Origin: Diogma glabrata
Lineage: Eukaryota > Arthropoda > Insecta > Diptera > Cylindrotomidae
DNA length: 64,000 nt
Direction of reading: 5' to 3'
Assembly: GCA_963693315.1 (NCBI GenBank)
Contig: OY856186.1
Coordinates: forward strand, 85,811,816 to 85,875,815
The position numbers and the translations under genes were made by a program. The notes under the pieces were generated by a model that was not told where the DNA came from, ran no database searches, and worked only from the letters and a program-made list of their open reading frames with translations. Positions 22,928 through 35,010 of this stretch are shown piece after piece (the stretch's first letter is position 1; every line of letters starts with the position of its first letter).

Positions 22928-25190
22928 CCAAATAAGAAAAACAAATTTTTAAAAAGGGTTGTCATAAAAACATTTGAGTCTTTTATAATTGAATATAAAA
23001 ATTTAACACCATTTTACTGAGGTCCTTGAGTTGTACAAAAATCACGAAACCTCAATTTAAAAATCAGATAATCTTACTTTGAAATTAAATTTGGAACATC
23101 ATAAAAATTCCAATGCAAAATCGATTGCTTTTTTATTAAAATTTTATTGTTATAATTCTATGACGTATTTTATGTTATTGTGTAAGGACATGCGTGGAAT
23201 AAAAAAATAGTTGCAATTTGTTAGCAAACATGAAAAATTTCAAGTTCAAAGTCAATGAAAATGTCAAAAAACAGATTTTTGTAATTCAAGTCTAAATTAA
23301 CAGATTGAATATTAAAGGAATATGTTTTGCTGCCGTTATACACAAAAAGCGAGAGTAGAATCGATTGAGCTATATTTTGGCTACTAATTGTGGCTATTAA
23401 AAATGTAAAGGATCTTGGTGTTATCTTTACAGTCAACTTTTTCGATTTGCGTCACACATTGATTGAATACATACATGCGCACGCATGTATAGAATGTTTG
23501 GCTTTGTATTGAGTATGTATAAGGATTTTAATTCAATAAGACCTTATCTTGTACTATACAACCTAATATATTGCCACATAGGCTTTCAATTCCTTATTTG
23601 GTTTCCACGACATTTTATAGTAGTTTAATCAATGAGTGAATAATGAAGTAGTTTATTCTCAAGCAAAAGTTTAAAATTCGAGCGAGGCACGAGCGAGAAT
23701 TTTAATTTGCGAGAGAATAAAATTCATTATTCACGAATCGATTACAATACTTTATTCTCTGACAAAGATTTTATTATAAAAAAGAATTGTGTATTATAAA
23801 AAATAAAAATATTTTCTTCAATTAAAACAATAAATCTTTATTGTTTTAATTGATAAATCAAATTTCTTAATAAAAAAACCCTGATGATAAAAAACGCCCT
23901 TCTCATACAATCAACCAAGTTCAACTAAACGAAATAAAAGAATTACTCAAAATTTGATTTTTGAACAAAACTTATCAAAGCAAATGTGATTATAATTTGA
24001 AAATAATTTTAATGAAATCAAAATAATTTGACCAATTGGAATCATACCAATTGAATAAAAGTTTCATTAGGCAATAGGTTAAGTTCATTAGGCTATAGGT
24101 TAAAAAACAATACAATAATACATACTATTATTGTCGAAAAAACATACAAATAAAGCTGATATAATTAAATGGAAGAGAATAAAATACATTATGATGCTAG
24201 AAATAATATAAAGAAAATTTGTCAAACATTTATTCAACCGTAGGTTTATGCGAAAAAGTTTTAAGAGCATTAAACATTAACAAAGCTACAAATTTTATAA
24301 ATCTGTTATGTTATCTCTAACTAGGATTGCTGATCATGTTTTACTTTTAAATTTCCGCTGGATAAATAGTCGCTAGTTATTGTTTTCGTTTTGATGATGT
24401 TAACAGCATCTAGGATTTTAAGGCCTCTAAGAATCAGAACTTAAAGTGTATCATTTGTCAAACAAGTGGGAGGGTCAAGTGGGACAAGTTGCCCTCTTGT
24501 CAATGCCTTGATAAAAATATAATGATATATTTGTCAGTGTTTCTTTTCATTGTTAAATTTCTGTATGGATCAGTTTGATGTGTTAATCTTCCAGACATCA
24601 TTGTCAAGAGTAGTAACTTTGTACTCTTTATCCGTTACCATTTTTATTATGACTTGTATTTTGGTATGACTTTGAACACTCGTTATCACTTATAGTAGAG
24701 GATAGGATGTTTTCTTTTGTTTGGATAACTTTTTCTTTATCAATTATATGGGCATTTTGCAAATGTCTGGCGCTTGATGGCACATGCTCAAGGGAAATTT
24801 CCGCCTTTTTACACATTTCTTACTTTGCTCAGTATCCAAAATGTTTTTATTCACAGTTCTTATTTTTATGTAAGAAACTCTAATACGTTTTTTCGTCTTC
24901 TAATATCTTTTCTGAGATTTAGATTATCCGTTATTTCACATTCACTTGTTTTCTGATTTAATTTCAGGTCTTGATTTTCTCGGGATTTTGCAATCAAAAA
25001 CGGCTTTTGCACATCAAATTATTTATTTGATTTGATTTTAGTAAGAGACTACTTTCCCTACTGAGAAAAGTTATAGTTGGGATATGTTTCGGAGCATTGT
25101 ATTTAAAATATATGAGCATTACATATTTTAATACACACATATCAACATTTTTGGAAGTCAACTATTTGAGCCAATACGGTTTTCGAAAAA
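22928..25190. other. Intergenic, one 16-bp hairpin
   Basis: No gene is recognised. A perfect 16-bp inverted repeat with a 2-base loop spans 23,819-23,852. The words GAGCGAGGCACGAGCGAG and GCGAGAGAATAAA near 23,680-23,720 stand out as GC-richer but were not matched to anything. Confidence 0.5.
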
Positions 25191-25194
25191 AAAA

Positions 25195-25360
25195 AGATCA
25201 ACATCCATACCACTGCGTTTTGTATTCCATAGTTGGCTAAGGCATATACTATATCATACATGCACAAGGTGATGAAACCCACGTTATCGCATTAGACATT
25301 TCAAACGCATTTGATCGAATCTAGCATCCTAAGTTAATCAACAAGTTTTTGATGGCAACG
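25195..25360 (+). pseudogene. Reverse transcriptase scrap (motif A region)
   Basis: Near 25,270-25,350 one frame reads THVIALDISNAFDRI, a stop, then HPKLINK. This matches the reverse-transcriptase motif A block (D-I-S-K-A-F-D-x-V-W-H-x-L-L). About 100 bases upstream, SQYGFRKKKRST in another frame matches the preceding GFR motif of the same enzymes. Only this short block survives. Confidence 0.55.
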
Positions 25361-25589
25361 TTGCGTATGGCTTTCACCCCGCAAATGAAAAAATGATACA
25401 AAGTTGTGAATGAGCTACATTTTTGTTTAATTTATACACTGCTAATCAAATTTGGTGCGTATTACAATAAATTAACGTTTTGAATATACAACAAATCATT
25501 TTCTAAACGTTAAGTTTTCAGAACTATCAATATAGAATGTTTTGGTTGTAATGCGGATACAGACATAAAAATACATGGTAAAAACATTC

Positions 25590-25880
25590 CGCATTGAGGG
25601 ATCAGTTTTTGATGATTTGTACATTTTGTTAAATTTTTGATCTACGAGTGTGACAACCTCACGTTGTCCCTGCTATTGGCATACGAGTTAACGTGAGATA
25701 GCACATATCACTGACAACAACAGTAAGGTATCACTAGCCAAGGTAATATGTTAGGGGTGATGACGACTGATTCAGTTAGTTGTATACCCACAATCATAGT
25801 AATGGAATATTCCTTAATGATGGCACGCTATTGCTTGCTCGAAGTCTTCATACAACTTTAACCTTTAATCATTGAGAAAA
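25590..25880 (+). repeat. REP-C, 5' part
   Basis: Shares with the copy at 54,500-55,095 (opposite strand) the 5' block GAGGGATCAGTTTTTGATG, then TTTTTGATCTACGAGTGTGA, the CATACGAGTTAACGTGAGAT segment, the GGGGTGATGACGACTGA stretch and GGAATATTCCTTAATGATGG. The 3' half is missing. No coding frame is present. Confidence 0.7.
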
Positions 25881-25959
25881 CCCGTGCGTCACATGATCAA
25901 GGAATATGTCACTATAACTGTATTATTGGCAAAACCATTTTTGTTTTGTTTGTATAATT

Positions 25960-28425
25960 TTTTTTAAAAATTAACTCACAACAACGGTGAAAAAATAGAA
26001 TACGAATTTTGAATACTATGTTGCAGATTTCTGATTTAATAATTTAGGTAGAAAAAACTGCATTTCCTATGCAAGATCAAAACGTTTTAGGTTCGTAAAA
26101 TTGCGTCACTCGAAGTATCGACCTCGTGAACAAATTTTCTCTTACGAAAAAATTGTTTTAATGTCTTGTAGCAACATGTACTACTCTCTCCTGTACCCCT
26201 CCCCACACAAATTCTTGCAATTTTACCCAATTTTAATAAACTCCGTTCTATAAGTGATAGGGTTAACACCGGCATACCAACGCAGAGAAATACACTGAAC
26301 TGTGGATATCTAAAATTTAAAACAAAATTAAATTGGGGATACACAATTTTCGGACTGATTGCATTATTACACCAATTTAAAACTGTGTTAAAGTTTAAAT
26401 AAACAATAAAAAGGAAAATCTAATTGCGCTGAAAAAATTGCAAGTAATAAAAAAATTTATTACCCTAAAAATCAACATGCTCCGTTTTCTTACCAATGTA
26501 AAAATACATAAAAATATAAAAACCAAGTAATCACATGTGCGTTTTAATGTGTGTCTTATATTTTTATTTTTTTTTACATAAAATTATAAGCACAGCTGAT
26601 TTTTAAGAAATTTGCGAAAGGTCAGTTACATATTTGAATGTCAAAGTCGCGTAGCATAAACGTGAAATTTTTATTATTATTATTTATATCTTTTTCATTT
26701 TTATATATTACATATACATACATACACATTGGAAAAAATCATGTTATATTTTAAAAAAAAATTGTATACGTAATAATAAAAGAATGGTCATGAAACTTGT
26801 CTCCACACAAAAGAAAATAAAAGAAAATGCATGTTTTTTTAATGTTGTTGAAAATAATTGCATTGAATAACATTAATATTAAGTAAGTACAATAACAAGA
26901 TGGTTTTATGATAAATTTAAAACCAGGAAAATGTTTTAGAAGAAACATAAGTTTTATTTTAAAGAAAATATTGCAAAATAAGATAAAAATAGAGGAAAAT
27001 TCTCTTGAATTATTTTAAAAATATTTTAAAAATTCAAAGATTTCAATTAGTAACGCTATGTAACTTTTAAGAAGATTTGTCTATATGCAATCAAATTAAT
27101 TAAGTCGAACCGAATGACATCGTAGTCATGTTAAACGCAGGCTTAATAATAAAAAGTGTCTCAAAACCAACCAGCTGTCCGTCGAAAGGGGAAACCCAAA
27201 CAACATCGACTGATGACGTTGGGGTCCCAAGGGTAACCCCAAACAACATTGACTGAAAACGACCACATCGTCAAACCTTCATACCAAAATTTTTCCTTTT
27301 TAAAAATACAATTTCATCGCATCAAAACCTCATTGACGAAACATCTGCAATCCGCACAGTCATTCACAAATTATTTGAGGTCATTAACACAAACCTTCGA
27401 TCTTCTTTATACAACTGAAATTGAAATAAACTACTTTTGCTAGTTTATGTTATGGACAAAAAACTCCTATGTATAAAAATTAAAATCTATTATAAAAACT
27501 ATTTTTTATCCATTAAAACTAAGGAATTTAAATTGATTCAATTTTATATTATGATTTTTATTTTCTATTTATTTATTGTAAATATTATTTAGCGGACAAA
27601 CAAAAACACTAAGAAAAATTCCATTAATATTAATATAAATATGTTGTCATCTAAATTCGCGTGTTAAACCGTTAAAAAAATAATATTAAAAGCTATACAT
27701 ACAAATATTAATGATAACTAAGGTTCAGTTCATTGCACTCTTAAAAGTTGTCCACTAACAAGGTTTATATGAAAATTATTTTTGTTTTGTATATTTATAG
27801 TTTTAGTTTTCGTGTATCAACATTTTTTATTTTACTATAAGAAAAAAATATAAGTCTTTGAAATAAAAATAAAAAATAGAATTTTTGTGTATAAACATAT
27901 CAGTGTTTTTGCGATTTAAATAGACATAGTATCAGGTTGTAATATTTGTTCGTCACTATCTACTACATTCTTTAAAAATTAAATATTCCATTTTTTACGT
28001 ATATGTTTAATCGATTATGTGTGTGTCAATAACCTTGTGAGTTGTGACGTCTTTTGGTATTGAAACTGTACAGGTAAGTAAAATTGTGAATGGCACTAAT
28101 AGTATGTTATGATAGTTATTAAGAAACAATATATAGTACAACCCAATAGTTTTTTGTAGTATTTTTTTTATTCTTTTATTTCTTTTCTTTTACAACTTAT
28201 TAGTATGTAAAGATAATTAAATCAGTTAACTTTTGATTTCCTGTTTCATGATTCATCTATTATTATTAAAACAATCATACAGAACCCGTTTTTAATCGAG
28301 TTGTTGTTTTGATTTGGGACATGAATAAATGATAACTTTACAGGTGCTATATTTAATTGATTATGATTAGCAGCTGGGGTGTTATTAACCTTATCTGAAA
28401 ATTAATTATTAATAACAACATAATG
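25960..28425. other. Intergenic, no gene recognised
   Basis: AT-rich DNA. A short pair of direct repeats (AAACCCAAACAACATCGACT and AACCCCAAACAACATTGACT) lies near 27,192-27,258. I could not name any coding or mobile feature. Confidence 0.5.
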
Positions 28426-28430
28426 TTTGA

Positions 28431-29308
28431 TTACAACGGCACACAAAAAAAATTAAGTAGAATGTGCATTTGACCGGACCTACCTACGGGTACGTATTTT
28501 GGTCCGCTGAATCCGAATTCGAGGTCAGTTTGACTGACCCCTACACCCTCGAAATTTCGAGAAAAGTAAAAATTTTTTTTTTACTAAATTTATGATAAGG
28601 GGCGGAAAAATCGTCGAATTTTCATGAAAATGTCAGGAAACATGTATTTTAATAGTCTTAATATAAGATTTAACTTTTATGAAAAAATTTTAATTTTTTC
28701 GGCCACAATTGGCATTTTTCGTTAAATTTGGCAAATGCAGTTTTTCGAAGTTATCTCGCAATTTCGAGGGTGTAGGGGTCAAAATGACCTCGAATTCGGA
28801 TTCAGCGGATCAAAATACGTACCCGTAGGTAGGTCCGGTCAAATGCACATTCTACTTAATTTTTTTTGTGTGCCGGTGAAATTAAGTAGAATGTGCATTT
28901 GACCGGACCTACCTACGGGTACGTATTTTGGTCCGCTGAATCCGAATTCGAGGTCAGTTTGACCCCTACACCCTCGAAATTTCGAGATAACTTCGAAAAA
29001 CCGCATTTGCCAAATTTAACGAAAAATGCCAATTGTGGCTGAAAAAATTAAAAATTTTTCATAAAAATTAAATCCCATATTAAGACTATTAAAATACATG
29101 TTTCCTGAAATTTTCATGAAAATTCGACGATTTTTCCGCCCCTTATCATAAATTTAGTAAAAAAAAAATTTTTACTTTTCTCGAAATTTCGATGGTGTAG
29201 GGGTCAGTCAAACTGACCTCGAATTCGGATTCAGCGGACCAAAATACGTACCCGTAGGTAGGTCTGGTCAAATGCACATTCTACTTAATTTTTTTTGTGT
29301 GCCGGTGT
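28431..29308. mobile_element. Two inverted MITE copies forming an ~870-bp palindrome
   Basis: Two copies of an approximately 430-bp element abut at about 28,878. Each has inverted terminal regions of around 100 bp (GTGTGCC, then TTAAGTAGAATGTGCATTTG, GGACCTACCTACGGGTACGT, GCTGAATCCGAATTCGAGG). The interior of the second copy is the reverse complement of the first, so the whole block folds on itself. The outer ends read C-A-A/C-CGGCACAC and GTGTGCCGGTG, followed by TTA on both sides, suggesting a 3-bp duplication. The second copy lacks the outermost bases at the internal junction. No coding capacity. Confidence 0.85.
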
Positions 29309-29589
29309 TATTATCTATCTTATTTCGAAACAATTAGGAGCTAATGAAAGAGTTTTCAATTTAAAGGTGGCCACTAAAAACTTTAAAATTGTTGTGGTTT
29401 CATCTTGAAATTGGTATTATTTTAATGAAACTCATGTTGCGACGTTTAAAGGAAACAAAATCGAATAAATATTTCAACAGCTAGTCACTAAAGAATCTTG
29501 AAACATAAAAGAGATACCAAAACCATATAAATCACCACTGAAAACCATCGAAGCAATAATATTCAAATCAAAATTTAATCGCATGTCAT

Positions 29590-29870
29590 TGCAGAAGAAC
29601 TTACAAAGGAAGAATTCAACGTTTCGTTTAAGCTTAAACATAACAAAATACCTTAGATCTAGGAAATAACATCGGAAATGATTCCATAAATGAAAAGACG
29701 CTCCAAATTGTTTGAGATTGCACTGAGGATCTGGCATAAGATTGGAACACAGCTGTGTTGACACCAATCTATACAAAAAGTAATCGTCATATCTACGTGG
29801 AAGGTACAGAATTATCAAACTTGTTTACAGCATTTTAGATACGTTCAAAGAACAAGCAAAATTTATTAAA
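29590..29870 (+). pseudogene. Reverse transcriptase N-terminal scrap (RTE-like)
   Basis: One plus-strand frame reads EELTKEEFNVSFKLKHNKIP, the conserved 'T-x-E-E-V...L-K-N-N-K-A-P-G' entrance of non-LTR reverse transcriptases. It is followed, with stops and shifts, by FEIALRIWHKIGTQLC and TPIYTKSNRH, matching the downstream 'IW...P-x-W...I-P-I-Y-K-K-G-D-R' block. The order and spacing fit an RTE-type enzyme. Lesions are frequent, and neither the catalytic YxDD region nor the endonuclease was found. Confidence 0.5.
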
Positions 29871-30440
29871 TTACATCGTTGAAATAGTGATTATACCTAC
29901 GAATTCTCTCCGCGTTGCAGAGTTTTAAAAATTTAATGACAGGAACATTATTGCTGATTGAAAACGTATGTACATTCGTAAATTCACAAACTCTTATTTT
30001 TATTCCTAGCTAAACGATAATAATAAAACAAAAACATTAATTGAAAATCTATGGAGTGGAAGCTTAATCCAGACATAAAACACAAAAAAAATTTTCTGAA
30101 GAAGTTTTTCTAAGTGAAAATGATTTTGAACTGCAAAATTTACAAAACATTCCCAAATTAATGGAGAACATTTTTATGGAGTCGTCAGTTAAGAAAAATG
30201 GCAACTGAAAACCTCCGTGACGCCCCTTAAGCGCACTCGCCCTAGTTGTTACGCTGATACACCTTAATTCTTCTCTCTTCTCTGTTAAAACAACCCACCT
30301 CTTTTGTGTTAAACGAATATGCCCAGTCACATTGACATCAAATTCGGTTATTGGGGTTTCATATTTTATTTTTAAAGCCAAGACAATCGAATTTGATATC
30401 AAGCAGAAAACATTTTTGTTTTTTTACAACAGACAAAAAA
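29871..30440. other. Intergenic; one uncharacterised minus-strand ORF
   Basis: A 112-codon minus-strand frame at 30,064-30,402 has mixed composition, but no family is recognised and no exon signals support it. It may be chance or part of the repeat that follows. Confidence 0.4.
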
Positions 30441-31545
30441 AAACAAATAATGATCCTTCACTAGAATATTCCTTCGATAGCATCACAAACTCAAAGGGTT
30501 ATAGGTAGAAATTGCCAGTATAAACAAAGTGTCCAAAATCATACACGAAATATTTTTTTCCAATAACACTTAAACTATTCGACTTTTATTTAATTTATCG
30601 CTGATTGTTAACACTATCGCATTCCGACTCTGTTTTTCGTTCTTTAAAAGGACTCCCTTACACAGAATTTTAATTTATGTTTCTAACAAAATTTCTTTAC
30701 AGAGAAAATTTGATAATTTCTCCGAATCATCGACGTTGTTATTATTTTCAATGTATTTTATTTAATGTTTTTTTTGTCCCTTTTCCCAAGAATTATGATG
30801 ACAATGGCTTAAAACGGTTTAGATTAGTTGTAATGATTATTGAAATATTGTACATATATACTAAATGTACTAAATGGAGCATTCAAAAAAAAACTAGGTA
30901 AATTTTACAAATTTTTTTATAAAAATACAACTCACAAAATTTTTGTAAGTTTACCAAAAATATTGTAAATTACAAAAAAATATTTGAAAAAATCACATTT
31001 TTTTTATTTACAAATTATTTGGAGGAAAAAATTGTAGTTTTATCAAAAAAATTTGTGTGTTGTGTGTACAAATTTTTTATACAAAATTTGCTATTTTAAC
31101 TTAACATGAAATATTGTCGTATGTCGTGTTTTATTATGTGATATGCTTTATTTTTTGGTAATATAATCTTAAAAATAAATATTGTTACGTTTTTCCAACC
31201 TTACTTCGAATTGGCCTAACTCACAATTCGATAAACGCAATTCCCAAATCTCTTCAGAGTTCGATCACTGATTAGTAAGCACAAACACCAGGTTTTATTA
31301 AGTATTCAACAATTTAATTGTTCCACAACAATAGGAAAACAATACAGCAAACAATATTCCTAACTAGAATATTCTTTCAACAGCTTCAGAAACTCCAACG
31401 GTTTATTGTAGAAATTTCCAATTCACAACGTTCAAAATAATACACAAAATATTTCTTCTCAATAACACTTAAAACTTTATTCACAACAACTAATTTTAAA
31501 TATCACTTTTATAATTTTCACTTCACTATCGCAGGTTTAAAAATA
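30440..31545. repeat. Pair of diverged direct repeats, possibly LTR-derived
   Basis: Bases about 30,460-30,620 and 31,360-31,530 are similar in the same orientation: CTAGAATATTCCTTCGATAG versus CTAGAATATTCTTTCAACAG, then TAGAAATTnCCA, CACnAAATATTT and CAATAACACTTAAA. Just before the second copy, 31,184 begins TGTTACGTTTTT, a start seen in several insect LTR retrotransposons. No gag or pol lies between the two. They may be relics of LTRs or of another dispersed repeat. Confidence 0.45.
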
Positions 31546-31739
31546 TGGAGGGGCTTAAATTTCACAGCTCTGAGATATCAAGACTTCGGTCTGGGTTAAG
31601 GATTTTGATATAGTTTTCGGCAAAAAACTTTTATGAGGACATGGTTTTTAGTTTTGGGGAGCGATGTATATCAAACATAACTCTTTGTTAAAGTACAAGT
31701 ATTTTTTATCTCTGTTTAAAAATTTATTACAAAACTAAC

Positions 31740-33155
31740 ACGAAACATCAATACGTTGCCGGAAAATTATAATCAAAATTCCAAAAATATTGTTAAACTA
31801 AATAAAATCAAACTTTTTCAAAATTCCAAAAATATTCCAAAAATTAGAATAAAATCAAATATTTAAATATTTTCTAAATTCCAATAATATTTCAAAAGTT
31901 CTTAAAAATTCAAACTTTTTCCAAAATTCTAAAAATATTGCAAAAAATATTACAAAATCAAAAATTGAAAATTTTTTCAAAATTCCAAAAATTATAATAA
32001 TATCAAAAATTTAAAATTTTTCAAAATTCTAAAAACATTTCAAAAATTCTTACAAAATCAAAAATTAAAACTTTTCCGAAATTCTAAAAATATTGCAAAA
32101 ATTATTACATAATCAAAAATACAAACTTTTTCAAAATTCCAAAAATATTTCAAAAACTATAACAAATTCAAAAATTTCCATGTCCAATTTCACTTTAAAT
32201 TACATTTACGTCATAAAAACAGCTACATTTTTTTCCCAAAAAATTGGCTAAAAAATTAAATGAAATCATTTTTTGACACACTTGACATTATATTTTGACA
32301 AACTTATAATGCCATAATTCTCTATAATAATAATAAAATATCATGTCATACGAACTATTAATTTTATTTTTTTCTAAAAAAATTGGGTAAAAAATAAATA
32401 AAAACCTTTCTTTTGACACACTTGACAACATTTTTTGACAAACTTATAATGCCATAATTCTCAATAATAATAGTAAAATTTCATTTCAAACAAACAATTT
32501 TATTTTTTTCCAAAAAATTAGGTAAAAAACTAAATAAAAATCTTTTGACAAACTTGACAACATTTTTTTGACAAACTTATAATTCCATAATTCTCAATAA
32601 TAATAATAATAAAGTTTCATTTCAAACGAACAATTTTATTTTTTTCCAAAAAATTGGTTAAAAAAATAAATAAAAATCTTTTTTTTGACACACTTGATAA
32701 CATTTTTTTGACAAACTTATAATGCAATAATCTAGTTTTTGATCTCACATACCAATCCCGACCATCAAGATTTCTCCAAATCTAATGTTCCTACTCGTAA
32801 TCACTTAAAATGAACGTATTTTAAGCCAAAAATATGAAAATTTGCTATTTTTGACACACATAATAATTTTTTGACACACTTCCGGTACAGTTATCGAACA
32901 CAGCGTCCTTTCGGACCTGTCCCTTGTGAATACCTAATTTTAGAAGAAAAAAATTTTTGAAATTCCTTCAGCCGTTTTCCCTGCAGTGTAGGTAATGACG
33001 GCGGCCGGCAGACAGACAGACACACATTTTTTTTTGCTTATTTAGAATCAGTAGGTCCTAAAACGTCGAGAAATGCAAAAAAAAGTGGGGGTAAGAATTT
33101 CACTTTGAGCTCATGAATGTAATACTTAGGTCTTTCAGACCGAAGTAATAAAACT
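31740..33155 (+). repeat. REP-B, fullest plus-strand copy
   Basis: In order: TTACAAAACTAACACGAAAC; an AT-rich minisatellite (about 31,780-32,170, units near 50 bp built from AAAATTCCAAAAATATT and AAATTATnACAAAATCAAA); a separate tandem array of about 135-bp units (32,270-32,720); CCAATCCCGACCATCAAGAT; two TTTTTGACACAC words; CCGGTACAGTTATCGAACAC; GGCGGCCGGCAGACAGACAG; then AAAACGTCGAGAAATGC and TTAGGTCTTTCAGACC at the end. No coding capacity was found. The architecture (a conserved end block plus internal tandem arrays) is reminiscent of non-autonomous Helitron-type elements, but diagnostic termini were not verified. Confidence 0.8.
32270..32720 (+). repeat. ~135-bp tandem repeat inside REP-B, ~3.5 copies
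   Basis: Units begin near 32,272, 32,412, 32,543 and 32,684 with TTTTGACACACTTGACAACA-like words. They continue through TTTGACAAACTTATAATGCC, a TAATAATAATAAAATTTCAT tract and TTTTTCCAAAAAATTGGG. Unit length varies between about 130 and 140 bp. Confidence 0.8.
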
Positions 33156-33474
33156 AATTAAAAACTACAAGAGGCAATTTGTTTATATACCTTCTGCAAT
33201 ACCTCTAGATAATATGAGGTTACTTTTTAGAAACCTTGAGAAAATAGTAGAATATTCGATTACTTTACGTTATGCTGATTTGATTCATAAAATTTTATTT
33301 ATTGGTGTCCCAAATTCTAAGAAGTACAACAACAACACTATCCATTTCATTAATTTGTTGTATTATTTTCTTGATTTGATTTTCCTAGAAGTGACCGTAA
33401 TCGTCTGGATTTTTCTGTAATCGTCTAGATTTTTCTACAATCGTAACAATATAAAACAAAAATCGCGTCCCTAA

Positions 33475-33600
33475 GCACCTTAGAACGCATGTTGTTGTGG
33501 TACCTAGGACAATCTAAAAGGTTCTTAAAAGCTTTGTATACATGTTTGTTGTGACACATATTGTAATTCGTACTACACGACACATTTTGTTAAAGAAAAG
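33475..33600 (+). repeat. LINE-A/REP-C 3' tail
   Basis: Contains CACCTTAGAACGCATGTTGT, GGTACCTAGG and TTGTGACACATATTGTAATT, the shared 3' tail, followed by an A-rich stretch. Only the tail is present. Confidence 0.65.
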
Positions 33601-34600
33601 GAATGGTTTGTGTTATATCAAATTACAGATAAAATACTATTTGGGTTTCTTTGCAGCTTTTTCATTTAATCCTATGAAAAAGGTTAGAAGAAATACCTAC
33701 GACCAAGCATATCCGCTTTGCTTAACCTATCCACACTATGCAACTAAGAAACGATCATCACTGAGGACTCGAAACTGGAGAGTGGAGACAGTCGCATAAA
33801 CTATTTAAACTAAGATTTACTACGAGAAGTTTGTGATTTACTTTTCAATCATTCCTAACACTTCAATTTCATAAACCTTTTATTATAAAATCAATAATAT
33901 GATTATTCCCTTGTAGGAAAACAAACATATGAATAAGTGATAGAAGTGCAATAAAAACGCAAACCACCCGTATAAATTATACATTGGAATTTACTTATCT
34001 ATAACATAAATTTTTTATAAAACTATAAATACAACTACAATTTATTACATTATATTTTAATATGAAATTTCAAAAGTGTATTTTAAATTAAATTGTTTTT
34101 AAGCAAAAAAAGCCAAGGATTATTAATAGGTTCTAAACATGCAAAGACAAAAATATAGGAAACTGAATATTATAACCAAATAGTATGGTAAATGAATATT
34201 TTTATCATATGTACTAACACAAAATAAATTATGAGTATATAAAGAAAATTGAGGAAGTTATCATGTTTTAATTATATTCCTTGTGTGAAATATGAATGGT
34301 GACAATTACTTGCTTGGTCTATCTTTAGATTAACTCAAAAATAACATTTATTGTAAAACAATACGTTGGCAATGATAATGGCAAAGAAAAAAGAATTATT
34401 TAAAGTATGTAAGAGAAGATTACGATTAAAGTTGAATTAAATTTTGAAAACTAAATATATTTCGTTAATAAAGCAAAATTTTTTAAAAGTAATATCCCAA
34501 ATACTAACCGGATTTTCATTATTAATTTTATTTAATTTTCAAGAAAGGTATGAAGAATAATACCCTAAAAGCCAATAAGACCCTAAAAGCCAATAATACC
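33601..34600. other. Intergenic, no gene recognised
   Basis: AT-rich. A three-fold imperfect repeat of ATACCCTAAAAGCCAATAA lies at about 34,560-34,615. Nothing else is recognised. Confidence 0.5.
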
Positions 34601-35010
34601 CTAAAAGCCAATAATCCCACAAGCAGTATATTCTTAGATCATGCGTCGCACTGTATTTCGCCACGCTATAGTTTTATGGACGCTCTTTTCGTCTAGCAAG
34701 CAATAGCGTCGTATCATCAAGGAATACTCCCATAACTAAGATTGAAGACACTACCATTAACTGAATGCCAAAGTGAATCTTCGCCAGTATTAATCGTTGC
34801 ATTTTCACATTTTTATTTCCTACAATCATCATGAAATATTGGCCTTTGTCATATTTTATTTTGTGATATAATTTATTATCTATTGTAACAAAAAAAGTAT
34901 TAAAAAAAACAAAAAATAAAAAACATTGAGTCTATCAACACCTCAGAACCGAGTTCTTGAAGAAAGCTTTCTATATGTTGTTGACTGTTGTAACACATAT
35001 TGTAATTCCT
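34600..35010. repeat. Two REP-C fragments, opposite orientations
   Basis: Bases 34,640-34,800 carry GCAAGCAATAGCGTCGTATC and TCATCAAGGAATACTCCC in the same direction as the minus-strand copy at 54,500-55,095. Bases 34,830-35,010 carry CATCATGAAATATTGG, CATATTTTATTTTGTGATAT, CTATCAACACCTCAGAAC and GTAACACATATTGTAATTCC in the plus direction. Both are decayed and non-coding. Confidence 0.6.

Noticed and set aside
27180..27260. Short direct repeats with CCCAAACAACATCGACTGA considered as a CRISPR-like or satellite array
   Set aside because: Only two imperfect copies, no regular spacers, and a eukaryotic context.
30064..30402. 112-codon minus-strand frame as a candidate small gene
   Set aside because: No homologous motif, no supporting splice or promoter signals, and it is adjacent to a dispersed repeat; kept only as a remark.
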